Positions 26,410-36,083 are shown, counted from the first letter of the stretch. The stretch is DNA of 53,252 bases from Legionellaceae bacterium UBA2794 (GCA_002352055.1 DEHS01000102.1:59862-113113); one strand, 5' to 3'. Numbers and translations are program-made. Notes: a model not told the origin generated them from the sequence alone.

Positions 26410-27598
26410 AGAAATGTTTTAATGAAATATAATTTATCAAAAATCGATTTAAAATAAAAAACAGAATGCTTAACCCAAGTGCCGTAATGATATTTTGTAA
26501 AAGAATGTAAGCGATTAAAAAAACCACCACTGTACGTAATATTTCGACGAACAAGACCTTTTGCTCACCATTGGCTACTTTGCCCAGGACATAAAGGGTA
26601 AGTAAAACAAGTGCACCACTGGTCCAGGAAAATAGTGAATGGATGTTAAAAGTGAAGGCAAACCATGTATATAGACCAATAGCAAGCCCAAGGTTTATTA
26701 ACATGAATAATACAGGAGCGCGCTGGTTCATTGGCTTAACCGGTCTTTTTTCCAGAGTAACGTGTTCTTTTTGCAGTTGATTGATAATCCATTCTGGTGG
26801 CATAAATAGAGCGCGAACGACATTTAATTTATTTTTAAACCCTTTCCCATAATATAAAACATCTTTTAAAACTTTTATGTTAGCTGAATAGGGGTTCCAG
26901 GTATCCAAGGGTTCGGTAACACCATAAACGGGTTGCTCCTTCTCTGGCTCAAAGGTACCGAATAATTTATCCCAGATGATTAGACTGCCCGCATAATTTT
27001 TATCGATGTATTGCGGGTTTTTACCATGGTGTACTCGATGATGGGAGGGGGTGTTGAATAAGGTTTCGAACCACCCCATTTTATCAATACTCTGCGTGTG
27101 AATCCAAAATTGGTAAATTGTATTTAACGCAACGACCACAATGAACATTTGCGGGGAAAAACCGAGAATCGCTAATGGCAGATAAAATATCCACGAGGTT
27201 ATGGTTTGAAAATATCCCTGGCGTAAGGCCACGGAAAGATTATAGTTTTCACTTTGATGATGAACAGAATGGCCTATCCAGAAAAAAATACAGCGATGAC
27301 TCGCGCGGTGATACCAGTAGTAACAAAAATCTACTCCCAGCCAAAGCAGTAGCCAGGAAGACAGGGCATCTGATGGAAATGTCGTGATAGAATAATGTTC
27401 AAAGAGATAATAGTAACCAAAAAGAATAAGTCCCTTTAAAGGCAAAGTACCTAATTCTTCAATAATCCCTGTACTGAAATTATTAACAGAATCGTTCAGC
27501 TGATAGTGTGGTAATTTTTTATACAAGCAGCGGGTATACTCAGCAATAATTAAAATCAAAAATACAGGTGAGGCCAAGACCAGTAAATTAATATCCAT
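26390..27598 (-). CDS. Sterol desaturase/fatty-acid hydroxylase family protein
   Basis: The 402-residue membrane protein has the eight-His diiron signature of the family: YHRASHR, then HSVHHQSENYN, and later THRVHHG-type sequence (TPSHHRVHHGKNP). Two to three N-terminal and several C-terminal hydrophobic segments flank it. Such enzymes hydroxylate or desaturate lipids using O2. Legionella is not known to make sterols, so a lipid or host-derived substrate is more likely. AGGA lies 6 nt before the ATG. The FAAL gene is 101 bp upstream on the same strand. Confidence 0.85.
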   Translation of the reverse strand: MDINLLVLASPVFLILIIAEYTRCLYKKLPHYQLNDSVNNFSTGIIEELGTLPLKGLILFGYYYLFEHYSITTFPSDALSSWLLLWLGVDFCYYWYHRASHRCIFFWIGHSVHHQSENYNLSVALRQGYFQTITSWIFYLPLAILGFSPQMFIVVVALNTIYQFWIHTQSIDKMGWFETLFNTPSHHRVHHGKNPQYIDKNYAGSLIIWDKLFGTFEPEKEQPVYGVTEPLDTWNPYSANIKVLKDVLYYGKGFKNKLNVVRALFMPPEWIINQLQKEHVTLEKRPVKPMNQRAPVLFMLINLGLAIGLYTWFAFTFNIHSLFSWTSGALVLLTLYVLGKVANGEQKVLFVEILRTVVVFLIAYILLQNIITALGLSILFFILNRFLINYISLKHFSTLAGF

Positions 27599-27699
27599 AT
27601 CAATTCCTGAAAAAAGTATTCATAGATGGTTCCTTATAAGAATAGTTTATCTCTTTTTAGTTAAAATTAGCCAGCATTTAACGATGCTCTGTAGCGCCA

Positions 27700-29442
27700 T
27701 CAAGTAATCGCATTGATTTCCCAGCGTGCAATAACGGGTAAACTTTTATCAATTAAACGCTTTTGACAAATGCTTCTACGAATTGTTCCATTAGCTGTGT
27801 GAGGCATTGATTTAAGAGGAATCAATACAATAGTATGTAACTCTAATTGATGGACCTGATAAATCAGCTCGAAAATGGAATTGAATAATTCAGTCTGACG
27901 ATTAGGATCGATAAAGCTCTCATCCACTTCACACAGCAAGGTTAAATTATATTCATTATGTTCCTGACAAAGGAATACAGCACAATGGCCTAACCAGGCA
28001 TGCAGAGGGTCATGTAGCAAAGTATATTCGATATCTTGAGGGTAGTGATTTTTACCATACAATTTAATTAAATCATGTATTCTGCCGGTTACATATAACT
28101 CTGCAGCATGGATAAATCCCAAATCTCCTGTTCTTAAATATCTGATATTGCTTGCCTCCCCGTTAATTGTCGCTTGAAAGGCAAACTCAGTTTGATCGTT
28201 ATTTTGCCAATAACCTTGAGCAACGCTCTCCCCATGTATCCAAATTTCACCAATCTGATCCTGATCACAGGGCATTAAGGTTTCGGGATCGACAATTCTT
28301 ATTTTTTGAATCATTTTACCAGAGCTGACCAGAGTATAGGTATCAGCTCCGGTTTCTTTGACAAAGTGAACTCGATGATCCCGATACTCTTTCTTGGCTA
28401 TTGTGAGGGTACGATAGGGCCGCCCCGGAGTGCCCCCGGTAACCAATAGCGTAGCCTCGCTTAGTCCATAACATGGATAAAATGTTTTTTTGTTAAATCC
28501 ACACTCTTTAAAACCCTCATAGAAATGCTCCATGGTTTCAAGTCGAACGGGCTCTGAACTATTTATAGCCACGGACCAGGTTGTTAAGTCCAGTCCTATT
28601 TTGTCTTTTTCTTTAATTTGCTTTACGCAATAATCATAGCCAAAGTTAGGGCTTGAACTTATGGTCACTTTATATTTGGTAATATTTTTCAGCCAGAGAA
28701 CAGGTTGATGTAAAAATGATTCAGGAGTCATCATAATGATCGGAACTCCACCATAAATGGGCGTTAAAATCGATCCTATTAAACCCGTCGAATGGTGGGG
28801 AGGTAACCAGGTAAGGAGAACACAGTGCTCATTCAAATCAAAAGCTGAAAGTATTTTATCGATGTTATCCACTAAATTCCTGTGATTTATAATAACTCCT
28901 TTAGGATGCATGGTGGAACCTGAGGTGTATTGGAGAAAGGCTACTGAATATTGGTGAATTGCAACCATATCCCAATGCTCTGCCCATTTTTCATTGACAG
29001 CATCAATAGCAATACAGGGTATCCGCGCAAAATGAGGCGTATTTTTTTTATCTAGTACCGCAAAATCTAAAATTTGCTCAGCGGTCATCAAAGCAAACCG
29101 GGGTTTGGCATTATTAATGATTCTTTGCGTTTTTTCTAAAGGTTTTTTGTTAAGCGGAGGATAAACAGGAACGGCGATGCATCCAGCGTAGAGACAACCA
29201 AAAAACGCCTGGATTAAAGAAAGACCGGAAGAAAATAATAAAAGGATACGATCCCCTGGCTGTGCTCCGTAATATTGTAAAGTCGATGCTATAGCTCGTG
29301 CACGTTTATCTAACTGGCCATATGTCATGTGATGTTCTATATCATTATATAAAAACGTACAACATAATTTGTCTGGAGCGTTTAGGGCTCTGCGTCTGAC
29401 AACACTCACTAAAGAGGGGCACTGTAATACAGTAGCGTTCAT
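27700..29442 (-). CDS. Fatty-acyl-AMP ligase (FAAL)
   Basis: The 580-residue adenylating enzyme has the P-loop LQYTSGSTMHPKGVIINHRNL, the A5-type YPCYGLSEATLLVTGG, the A7-type YLRTGDLGFI and the hinge GRIHDLIKLYGKNHYPQDIE. Length and the MTPESFLHQPVLWLKNITKY region fit the FAAL class, which activates fatty acids as acyl-adenylates for transfer to an acyl-carrier protein rather than CoA; a L. pneumophila FAAL has a known structure. No acyl-carrier protein or polyketide synthase lies next to it. The likely partner is elsewhere. Confidence 0.9.
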   Translation of the reverse strand: MNATVLQCPSLVSVVRRRALNAPDKLCCTFLYNDIEHHMTYGQLDKRARAIASTLQYYGAQPGDRILLLFSSGLSLIQAFFGCLYAGCIAVPVYPPLNKKPLEKTQRIINNAKPRFALMTAEQILDFAVLDKKNTPHFARIPCIAIDAVNEKWAEHWDMVAIHQYSVAFLQYTSGSTMHPKGVIINHRNLVDNIDKILSAFDLNEHCVLLTWLPPHHSTGLIGSILTPIYGGVPIIMMTPESFLHQPVLWLKNITKYKVTISSSPNFGYDYCVKQIKEKDKIGLDLTTWSVAINSSEPVRLETMEHFYEGFKECGFNKKTFYPCYGLSEATLLVTGGTPGRPYRTLTIAKKEYRDHRVHFVKETGADTYTLVSSGKMIQKIRIVDPETLMPCDQDQIGEIWIHGESVAQGYWQNNDQTEFAFQATINGEASNIRYLRTGDLGFIHAAELYVTGRIHDLIKLYGKNHYPQDIEYTLLHDPLHAWLGHCAVFLCQEHNEYNLTLLCEVDESFIDPNRQTELFNSIFELIYQVHQLELHTIVLIPLKSMPHTANGTIRRSICQKRLIDKSLPVIARWEINAIT

Positions 29443-29817
29443 ATAGCACCTGAGGTAATTAGGTTTTTTGGTACCGATAATCCTCGATTATTCAGTACAC
29501 CACATACGTTTTTTGCTTGTTTTAAATGCGTCTTCTTAATGGATCAAAAACCGATGCATCATATGTTTAAAATTTCAACAGTTAAGTTAATATTAGCCTA
29601 TATTTTGCAGGTTTATATGGATAGTAGGGGTAATAATCCTGAATTCTGCTTTGTACTCCTAACGATCGATGCAGAGATAATTAAAAGTCATTCGATTTAA
29701 AGGAGATAAGAGTTAATTGACGCTGGTTTGGGTCTTCATTTTAAAAGTTCCAAATTAATACATATTGGATATTTTTAGATTATAATATAGATCAATGGAT
29801 TCTATTAAGGGCATAAA
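29443..29817. other. Intergenic divergent-promoter region, about 375 bp
   Basis: This separates the FAAL (-) and Sel1 (+) genes and should hold both promoters. TATAAT at 29781-29786 could serve the Sel1 gene, but no convincing -35 is present. A 53-codon ORF (29539-29700) lacks a ribosome-binding site and is not called. I see no hairpin or RNA gene. Confidence 0.45.
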
Positions 29818-30948
29818 ATGGACTTGAAAAGATATATTTTATTACTTTCATTAACCACGCTAATTTCTCCTGCCCTTATGGCAACTACTCAAGAAGGAGA
29901 AGACGCCTATAACCAGGAGCATTTTGAAAAAGCCTATATTTTACTTACTCCGGAAGCTGAAAAAGGAGATGCGAAGGCGCAATTTCTTTTAGGCAAAATG
30001 TATTATAATGCGCAAGGCGTTTCTTACAATGCCGACAAAACAGAGCAGTTATTACTTGCTTCAGCTAACCAGGGAAATGTGGATGCTCAAGTATTATTGG
30101 CTGGTTTCTACTGGTATCTAAACACTCCGGAAGGATTTACCAAGGCTTTATCATGGTATCAAAAAGCTGCGGATAAAAATAATGCAGAAGGTCAATACGG
30201 CTTGGGTTATATGTATGATACCGGCTCTGGGGTACCGCAAAACCCTGAAACCGCCATGATTTGGTATCGAAAATCAGCCGCTCAGGGAAATTCAAATGCA
30301 GCCTTGGCCATTGGATATAATTATGACTCGGGTATTGGTGTTAAAAAGGATAAAACCCAGGCAATTAACTGGTATAACAAAGCTGCTGAATTGGGTAATT
30401 CCAGTGGACAATATAATTTGGGTTTAATGTACGAGCAAGGCGATGGAGTTGCAGTAGATTTAAATAAATCGGCCCAGTATTTTGAAAAAGCTGCAGAACA
30501 AGGACATGCCAAATCTCAATTAGAATTAGGGTATTTATATGATTCAGGTAAGCTTGGGCGAAAAGATCTCCAAAAAGCAGCATATTGGTATCAAAAAAGT
30601 GCCGAAGCGGGAAATGTAAATGCTCAATACAACATAGCCGACATGTATTTCTATGGTGATGGGGTAGGGAAAAATGTGGAACAATCCATTCTCTGGATGC
30701 GTAAATCAGCCGAACAAGGATATGGTAAAGCACAAAATCAGTTAGGCGTATATTATCGCGATGGAATTGGAGTTTCTGCTGACCCAGTGGAAGCCTATGC
30801 ATGGTTCAATGCTGCTTTAAATAACGGCTTTGATAAAGCGCGCGATAATTTAAGCAGTTTGGAAAAAATAATGAATTCAGAAGATCTGATAAAAGCCAAA
30901 GTGTTGGGTAAGCAATACTCAGAACAATATAAAGCTCCAGCAGAATAG
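29818..30948 (+). CDS. Sel1-repeat (SLR) secreted protein
   Basis: The 376-residue protein has a signal peptide (MDLKRYILLLSLTTLISPALMA) and then about eight Sel1-like repeats of roughly 36 residues, each with a core like A-x2-LG-x-MY-x2-G-x-GV and A-x2-WY-x-KAA-x2-G (for example YGLGYMYDTGSGVPQNPETA). Sel1 proteins act as protein-interaction scaffolds. In L. pneumophila LpnE, EnhC and LidL influence entry and trafficking, so a host-interaction role is plausible but not shown. Confidence 0.9.
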   Translation: MDLKRYILLLSLTTLISPALMATTQEGEDAYNQEHFEKAYILLTPEAEKGDAKAQFLLGKMYYNAQGVSYNADKTEQLLLASANQGNVDAQVLLAGFYWYLNTPEGFTKALSWYQKAADKNNAEGQYGLGYMYDTGSGVPQNPETAMIWYRKSAAQGNSNAALAIGYNYDSGIGVKKDKTQAINWYNKAAELGNSSGQYNLGLMYEQGDGVAVDLNKSAQYFEKAAEQGHAKSQLELGYLYDSGKLGRKDLQKAAYWYQKSAEAGNVNAQYNIADMYFYGDGVGKNVEQSILWMRKSAEQGYGKAQNQLGVYYRDGIGVSADPVEAYAWFNAALNNGFDKARDNLSSLEKIMNSEDLIKAKVLGKQYSEQYKAPAE

Positions 30949-30990
30949 GAGTGTAAAGAGCAATTTCACGAGACATTATTACAGACAGGT

Positions 30991-31020
30991 AGCCCGTAAT
31001 AGACGAAGTCGTATTACGGG
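30991..31020. repeat. Short palindromic repeat-type hairpin
   Basis: CCCGTAATA and TATTACGGG (30993-31001 and 31012-31020) form 9-bp arms around GACGAAGTCG, which itself extends the pairing through GAC/GTC. It lies 45 bp after the Sel1 stop. It looks like a dispersed intergenic palindrome rather than a classical terminator, because there is no T-run. Confidence 0.55.
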
Positions 31021-31193
31021 AACTCAGGGTAACTCCTTGCATTAAACTTCAATATTATTAAAAACAAATTTAGCTTTATAAAAACCTTTCCACATCCATT
31101 GTCTTTCCTCAAACCGTATTTCTACTGTGTCAAAATCGGGTTAAGATGGTTTATTCAACCGGATGACGAATTAACCTCAGGGATAGTTACTGC

Positions 31194-32687
31194 ATGCTTA
31201 AGTATTATATTTTGCTCTATTTTTTTACCTCAGTTCTTCATGCTCAATGTATGGTATTCAAACATGAGGATATAGCAGACCCAATGAACGATGCGTTGTA
31301 TTTATTGCTTTCACAAGCCGCCAAATGCCCCGATAATATTCAAGATCTAAAAAAGATAATGACATATTTTAATTTATCAGAAGAAACCGCTATGGTTGCT
31401 AATAGAGGGAGGAACAATCCTGGCAAAGGAAGTTTTAATTTTATTTCCTCTATACAGGGAGTCCTACCTTCCGGTGACATGGTCACTAAAGGTGATTTTT
31501 TTTTGCGATATAGTACCCGATTAAAACACAAATCAATTATCCTGGATCAAAAACCAAAAAATAAAAAATTATTCATTGAAGCCATTGCTTGGGACAATAC
31601 TAAAAAATTATATAATTTTTATGAGCTTAGAGGAATTAAGAAGGGTAAAACCCGGTGGTTTTATCGGGGCGATTCAAAGGATGCTTATAATGATAATGTA
31701 TGGTTGTATCGAAAAATTCCGCAAGGTGAAAATCCTTTTGGCGACCGGATGCGTTGCTCGGCGTGTCATAATACTGGGGGGCCTATCTTCAAAGAATTGA
31801 CTTCCCCTCATAATGATTGGTGGCGAACCAACAGACCATTGATTATGCAACCTAACTCACCAGATTCTGAGGTAAAAAATATAATAGACCATCTGGTGGA
31901 CGCGGGTTTAGTGGCACATCATGTTGGGATAGGGGACAGTAAATTAGCAGCCAGCCCCACGATGAAGCGCTTTCAAAGCGAACTCTCGTTACAAGAACAA
32001 TTACGTCCCTTATTCTGCACCGCCCAAATCAATCTTCAAGCTAACGAACATTACAATAATAAGGTTGAAATACCTTCGGAGTTTTTCATAAACCCGTTAT
32101 TAGCATCTTTTGAACTCTCGTTACCCATAGTGACGTATAAGAAATTGCTAGAGGAATATAAAATGCATTTCCCGGAGACCTCTCTCAGAGATGCCGATCA
32201 CTCATGGCTTGCTCCCGTTAAAGCCCATTCTGAAATCGAGATGATCAAGCAGTTGCAAAAACAAAGATTAGTTAGCAGGAAATTTATTCAGGCAGTTTTA
32301 ATGGTTGATTTTGAACATCCGGTTTTCTCAGTTAAAAGATGCTCATTGTTAAAGTTAGTACCGGAGGTAAGACAGAAGGATTGGCTCTCGATATATCTTG
32401 CGCGAATAAAGTATCAAACTAAGTTCGACAGTTCGGCAGCCCAGTTATTGTTTTTTCTTAATGATGATGGGAAAAGAGCCCAAAATGAAATTAATTATTA
32501 TCACTATTATCTTGCTCAGTTATTGACCCTGGATATTGGTGTAAGAAAACTTTTTAATAGTTTAATTATTAATCGTCGGGCGGTGGGACATAGTGATATG
32601 TCCCAAAACCCATTGGGTCAGATTTTAGAGCCAGGATTCCGAATTATTTTTCCTGAAAGTATGAATCGAATTGAAAGCGATAATTAA
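31194..32687 (+). CDS. Exported protein with a single CxxCH heme-type motif (497 aa)
   Basis: The N-terminus is a signal peptide (MLKYYILLYFFTSVLHA). One c-type heme motif, CSACH, lies at residues 188-192 in FGDRMRCSACHNTGGPIFKE, with surrounding sequence like that of cytochrome c domains in oxidases of the DUF1592/RoxA type. The C-terminal 300 residues are mostly helical with no recognised domain. If the motif is used, the protein is a periplasmic or secreted cytochrome; a distal Met or His ligand cannot be picked. Its 3' end overlaps the convergent Rieske oxygenase gene by 4 bp. Confidence 0.6.
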   Translation: MLKYYILLYFFTSVLHAQCMVFKHEDIADPMNDALYLLLSQAAKCPDNIQDLKKIMTYFNLSEETAMVANRGRNNPGKGSFNFISSIQGVLPSGDMVTKGDFFLRYSTRLKHKSIILDQKPKNKKLFIEAIAWDNTKKLYNFYELRGIKKGKTRWFYRGDSKDAYNDNVWLYRKIPQGENPFGDRMRCSACHNTGGPIFKELTSPHNDWWRTNRPLIMQPNSPDSEVKNIIDHLVDAGLVAHHVGIGDSKLAASPTMKRFQSELSLQEQLRPLFCTAQINLQANEHYNNKVEIPSEFFINPLLASFELSLPIVTYKKLLEEYKMHFPETSLRDADHSWLAPVKAHSEIEMIKQLQKQRLVSRKFIQAVLMVDFEHPVFSVKRCSLLKLVPEVRQKDWLSIYLARIKYQTKFDSSAAQLLFFLNDDGKRAQNEINYYHYYLAQLLTLDIGVRKLFNSLIINRRAVGHSDMSQNPLGQILEPGFRIIFPESMNRIESDN

Positions 32688-33769
32688 ATATTAAGAAACT
32701 CACAAAGCAAACGTTGAAAATGGTGCGTTCCCTGTTCTTTGGTAGGAGAAAATCTCCCCGTATCATAAAACCGCGAGCGTATTCCTTTCTGCACCGACTC
32801 AACAACAGCCTCATCTTCCTGCTCTACCAAATCAAGAGCACCACCAGCTCCTTTATCCAATTTACTCTCGTTAAGAACGTAAGTCAGAAAAGATACATGC
32901 GTAAGCTCAGGAGAAATGGGTTTAATACAATTAACCGAACAGCCCCAAGGATAAAAATTAAGCATGGTATTTGGAAATAACCAGTAATAATAAGCGGCTA
33001 CTTTTTTTCCATAATCGGGTGAGTCTTTAGGTAAATCAAAATATTCTTCCCCTTCAGAAGCCAGAGCTAATTGCAAATTACAATAACGATATAATTCAGT
33101 TGTATAAGTGGTGCAATCTATGACCTGTCTTAATGAGGGGTGAACAAATGGGATGTGCAGGGCCTCGAGATAATTTTCACAGTATAAAGCCCAATGTGCA
33201 TTGACTGTATAGTTTTTTGAGCGCTGAGTATCCAAATGCATCTGATCAAAGGGTAGCCAAAAAAGACGCTCCTGAATATCAGCAAACAGCTCATGAAATG
33301 GCATGGCCGGAGATAATGAGGCAAAGATAAAGGGTGAAAACACACCAAAGGGCACCGAATTTAAATTATCTTTAGTTGAGGGAAAATTTTTCGTTTGTTC
33401 AAATTCGGGCATATGCAACATATCGCCAGCAAAATTAAAGCGCCGTCCATGATAATTGCATTTTATTTTGTGCGCAGTACAGGGCGCCTCTACAAGAATG
33501 TTGCCCCGATGGGTGCATACGTTACTCATACATCGAATGGTATTATGTTCATCATGGCTAAATAAAAGAGGTTCATTGAGCAATCCAGGAAGGAGGGTGA
33601 ACGGAATCAATTGTCCCTTTTGGCCAAATGTTTCCGTGCTGAAACAAAATTGCCATGTCTTACTAAATATCTTCTCTTTAGAAACTTCAAACCATTCAGG
33701 CGAGAGGTAAAATTCTGAGGGTATTGTTGATGCATTGGCTATATCAGGATCGACATAAAATGGGTTCAT
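32684..33769 (-). CDS. Rieske aromatic-ring-hydroxylating-type oxygenase alpha subunit
   Basis: The 361-residue protein has the Rieske 2Fe-2S motif CTHRGNILVEAPCTAHKIKCNYHG (C-x-H and C-x2-H) and the mononuclear iron region CENYLEALHIPFVHPSL. This layout fits single-component-type alpha subunits such as choline monooxygenase, carnitine oxygenase CntA or betaine demethylase. No reductase gene is adjacent. The ATG at 33769 has GGAG 6 nt upstream and begins MNPFYVDPDIA; earlier in-frame ATGs up to 33829 lack this. A BCCT transporter 6 kb away is a loose hint toward quaternary amines, not proof. Confidence 0.84.
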   Translation of the reverse strand: MNPFYVDPDIANASTIPSEFYLSPEWFEVSKEKIFSKTWQFCFSTETFGQKGQLIPFTLLPGLLNEPLLFSHDEHNTIRCMSNVCTHRGNILVEAPCTAHKIKCNYHGRRFNFAGDMLHMPEFEQTKNFPSTKDNLNSVPFGVFSPFIFASLSPAMPFHELFADIQERLFWLPFDQMHLDTQRSKNYTVNAHWALYCENYLEALHIPFVHPSLRQVIDCTTYTTELYRYCNLQLALASEGEEYFDLPKDSPDYGKKVAAYYYWLFPNTMLNFYPWGCSVNCIKPISPELTHVSFLTYVLNESKLDKGAGGALDLVEQEDEAVVESVQKGIRSRFYDTGRFSPTKEQGTHHFQRLLCEFLNI

Positions 33770-34021
33770 AAGTGCTCCTTGCATCTTAGTGTTCATATGG
33801 CTTAAACCACATGGTACAACAATTTTCAAAAAAGGTGATTGTTATCAGCTCAAGTACATTTGTCAATATAATTGAACTCACTGATTAGATATTCTATGAG
33901 GATAAATCTGGGGTATTAAGCAAAATACAGCCATATAAACACAGATTTTGTTTATTTTTCTTCAAAATGGTTGATTTATTGTTCAAATGATGCAAATATA
34001 TGCATTTTATTTTAAGGATTA

Positions 34022-35002
34022 ATGATGCCTATCTCCAGAATCCTCTCCGTGATAAATGGTGTTTTACTATCAACGAATGTAGTTGCCGCATCAATGCAAA
34101 CACCTCCGTTTAGTCCCTATGTAGATTACACCCTTAATACGCATTGGGATCCAGAAACACAAGATATGGCTCCTATGGATTTAGTGAGTCCCGCAGTGAG
34201 CCAGGGAATAACGTCTTTTCATTTGGCGTTCATCACGGATAGTGGTTCCTGTCAGCCATCGTGGGGTGGGCAGCAAGATTATAGTTTAGCGAAACATTGG
34301 GGTGCAAAACAGGCAGATCGTCTAGTTGCTCACGGCGTTGATCTTGCAGTGTCTTTTGGCGGAGCTACAGGTAATGATCTTTCCTATCATTGTACTCCCT
34401 TACAATTAATTGACACGTTTAATCAGGTAATTGATACGTATCATGCCAAGACCCTGGATTTTGATATCGAAAACGGTACAGCGGATATTCCCAAATTAAT
34501 GTCAGCAATTAAAGTGACTCAAATTCAGCATCCGGATATTAATTTGAGTTTTACCTTGCCTGTGATGCCCGAAGGTTTGACATCTGCTGGAAAAGATATA
34601 ATCAGTGCCGCATATTCTGCAGGTTTGCATTTTCAGGTCAATATAATGGCCATGGATTATGGTCCTGCATACAGCGGTGATATGGGGGCCTATGCGATTG
34701 CGGCGGCATCACATACTCAGCAGTTTTTAAAAGAGATTTATCCAGATAAAAGCGAGGAAGCTTTATGGAAATTAGTTAAAGTAACCCCAATGATTGGTGT
34801 TAATGATGTAAATACGGAGCAATTCACTTTAGCTAATGTCGATGAGCTGAAAAAATTCGCAAAAAATACCAGTCTGGGCGGTCTGTCCATGTGGTCTTTA
34901 TCTCGGGATATACCGTGTGCTGATAAGTGGGCTAGTCCCGTCTGTAGCGGCAATAATCTACAGCATCAGCAATATGAATTTGTCGGCCATTTCATTCAAT
35001 AA
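34022..35002 (+). CDS. GH18 chitinase, secreted
   Basis: The 326-residue protein has a signal-peptide-like N-terminus (ISRILSVINGVLLSTNVVAA). The mature domain shows GH18 motifs: ITSFHLAFI, a substrate strand VDLAVSFGGATG, and the catalytic DxxDxDxE-type strand KTLDFDIENG, whose last Glu is the proton donor. The NIMAMDYG motif follows. It probably cleaves chitin outside the cell through type II secretion. Single-domain length suggests no chitin-binding module. ATG codons at 34022 and 34025 are adjacent; the second is better spaced (6 nt) from AAGGA. Confidence 0.85.
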   Translation: MMPISRILSVINGVLLSTNVVAASMQTPPFSPYVDYTLNTHWDPETQDMAPMDLVSPAVSQGITSFHLAFITDSGSCQPSWGGQQDYSLAKHWGAKQADRLVAHGVDLAVSFGGATGNDLSYHCTPLQLIDTFNQVIDTYHAKTLDFDIENGTADIPKLMSAIKVTQIQHPDINLSFTLPVMPEGLTSAGKDIISAAYSAGLHFQVNIMAMDYGPAYSGDMGAYAIAAASHTQQFLKEIYPDKSEEALWKLVKVTPMIGVNDVNTEQFTLANVDELKKFAKNTSLGGLSMWSLSRDIPCADKWASPVCSGNNLQHQQYEFVGHFIQ

Positions 35003-35011
35003 TGTGTTAAG

Positions 35012-35032
35012 CCCACCGCTAATCCCGGTGGG
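35012..35032. terminator. Hairpin after the chitinase gene
   Basis: CCCACCG and CGGTGGG pair around a 7-nt loop, 10 bp after the stop. GC-rich stem but no T-run follows, so it is a possible terminator or RNA-stabilising hairpin. Confidence 0.45.
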
Positions 35033-35108
35033 TACAATCCCTATCTGTCAGGACCCGCTTTTCCTTAGAATACAAATCGATTAGACTAGCCATTATTGCA
35101 AAATGACG

Positions 35109-35138
35109 AACTCAAACCGCTTGACCGCGGTTTGAGTT
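35109..35138. terminator. 12-bp perfect hairpin ahead of the TIGR01777 gene
   Basis: AACTCAAACCGC and GCGGTTTGAGTT flank a 6-nt loop, 17 bp before the GTG start. A-rich sequence precedes it and TTA follows. It could end transcription from the left, or act as a 5'-UTR structure for the downstream gene, since it lies so close to its start. Confidence 0.55.
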
Positions 35139-35155
35139 ATTACAGGGAGTAATGG

Positions 35156-36082
35156 GTGAATATATTAATTGCAGGGGCCTCTGGATTAATCGGGCAGGCG
35201 TTAATTCATGGTATGGCCAATGAACATCATTTTACCGTCCTTGGCAGACATAAAGATCACTTGCGCCAGGTATTTCCAGAGCAAATAATTTCAGTTTCCT
35301 GGGATGAACTCGATTATCTCGATGCACGCCAATTTGATGTAGTAATCAATTTAGCAGGGTTGAATATAGCCTCTTCCCGCTGGAGCCCTGAGGTAAAAGA
35401 AAAAATTATTAGTTCTCGCGTTAACACTACTGAAACTTTAGTGCGATGGATTTTAAAACAAAATGCCACCCCGCATATTTATTGCGCGAATGCAGTGGGA
35501 ATTTATGGTCTTCAGGAGCAGAACGACTCCAGTGTGTTTACAGAAAATACTTTAATAGATATTGATCACCCTAAAGATTTTTTAAGTGAAGTTGGTATAA
35601 AATGGCAAGAGGCTCTAAATGAAGCCCTAAATGCTGGTATTGCCGTAACAACAACCCGTTTTGGGGTGGTTCTTAAAAAAGGTGAAGGGTTTTTAGGGAA
35701 ACTTTATCCAAGCTTTATATGCGGTGCTGGAAGTATTATTGGTAATGGGCAGCAGTACCTGTCCTGGATAGACATTGATGATTTAGTAAATGCCTATCGT
35801 TTCTTGTTAAATCATCCGGAGTTAACCGGCCCAATTAATATCACATCCCCTAATCCCTGTACTCAAAAAGAATTTGCAAAAGCTTTTGCCAAAACCCTGA
35901 GTCGACCTTTATGGCTTCGAACTCCCGCTGCAATGATTCGCCTTTTATTTGGAGAAATGGGTGAATGTTTAATAAATAAAGGGCAAAAAGTAATTCCTCA
36001 GCGCTTATTGGATGCGGGTTTTGGGTTTGAGTGGAGTGAAATTTCTGATGCCTTGGAACATGAAATGGATAAGAGGGCCTAG
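35156..36082 (+). CDS. TIGR01777 family SDR-like protein (YfcH/epimerase)
   Basis: The 308-residue protein has an NAD(P) Rossmann motif (ILIAGASGLIGQALI), the family's NLAGLNIASSRWSPEVKEKI and SRVNTTETLV, WQEAL, TTRFGVVL, and the C-terminal DUF1731-like region (PQRLLDAGFGFEWSEI). Length matches the YfcH family, whose substrate is unknown. Translation begins with GTG, with GGGAG upstream. The stop is 1 bp before the next gene's ATG, so the two form an operon. Confidence 0.9.
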   Translation: MNILIAGASGLIGQALIHGMANEHHFTVLGRHKDHLRQVFPEQIISVSWDELDYLDARQFDVVINLAGLNIASSRWSPEVKEKIISSRVNTTETLVRWILKQNATPHIYCANAVGIYGLQEQNDSSVFTENTLIDIDHPKDFLSEVGIKWQEALNEALNAGIAVTTTRFGVVLKKGEGFLGKLYPSFICGAGSIIGNGQQYLSWIDIDDLVNAYRFLLNHPELTGPINITSPNPCTQKEFAKAFAKTLSRPLWLRTPAAMIRLLFGEMGECLINKGQKVIPQRLLDAGFGFEWSEISDALEHEMDKRA

Positions 36083-36083
36083 C

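Noticed and set aside
29539..29700. 53-codon ORF upstream of the Sel1 gene
   Set aside because: No ribosome-binding site is present, and the peptide composition looks like chance in AT-rich DNA.
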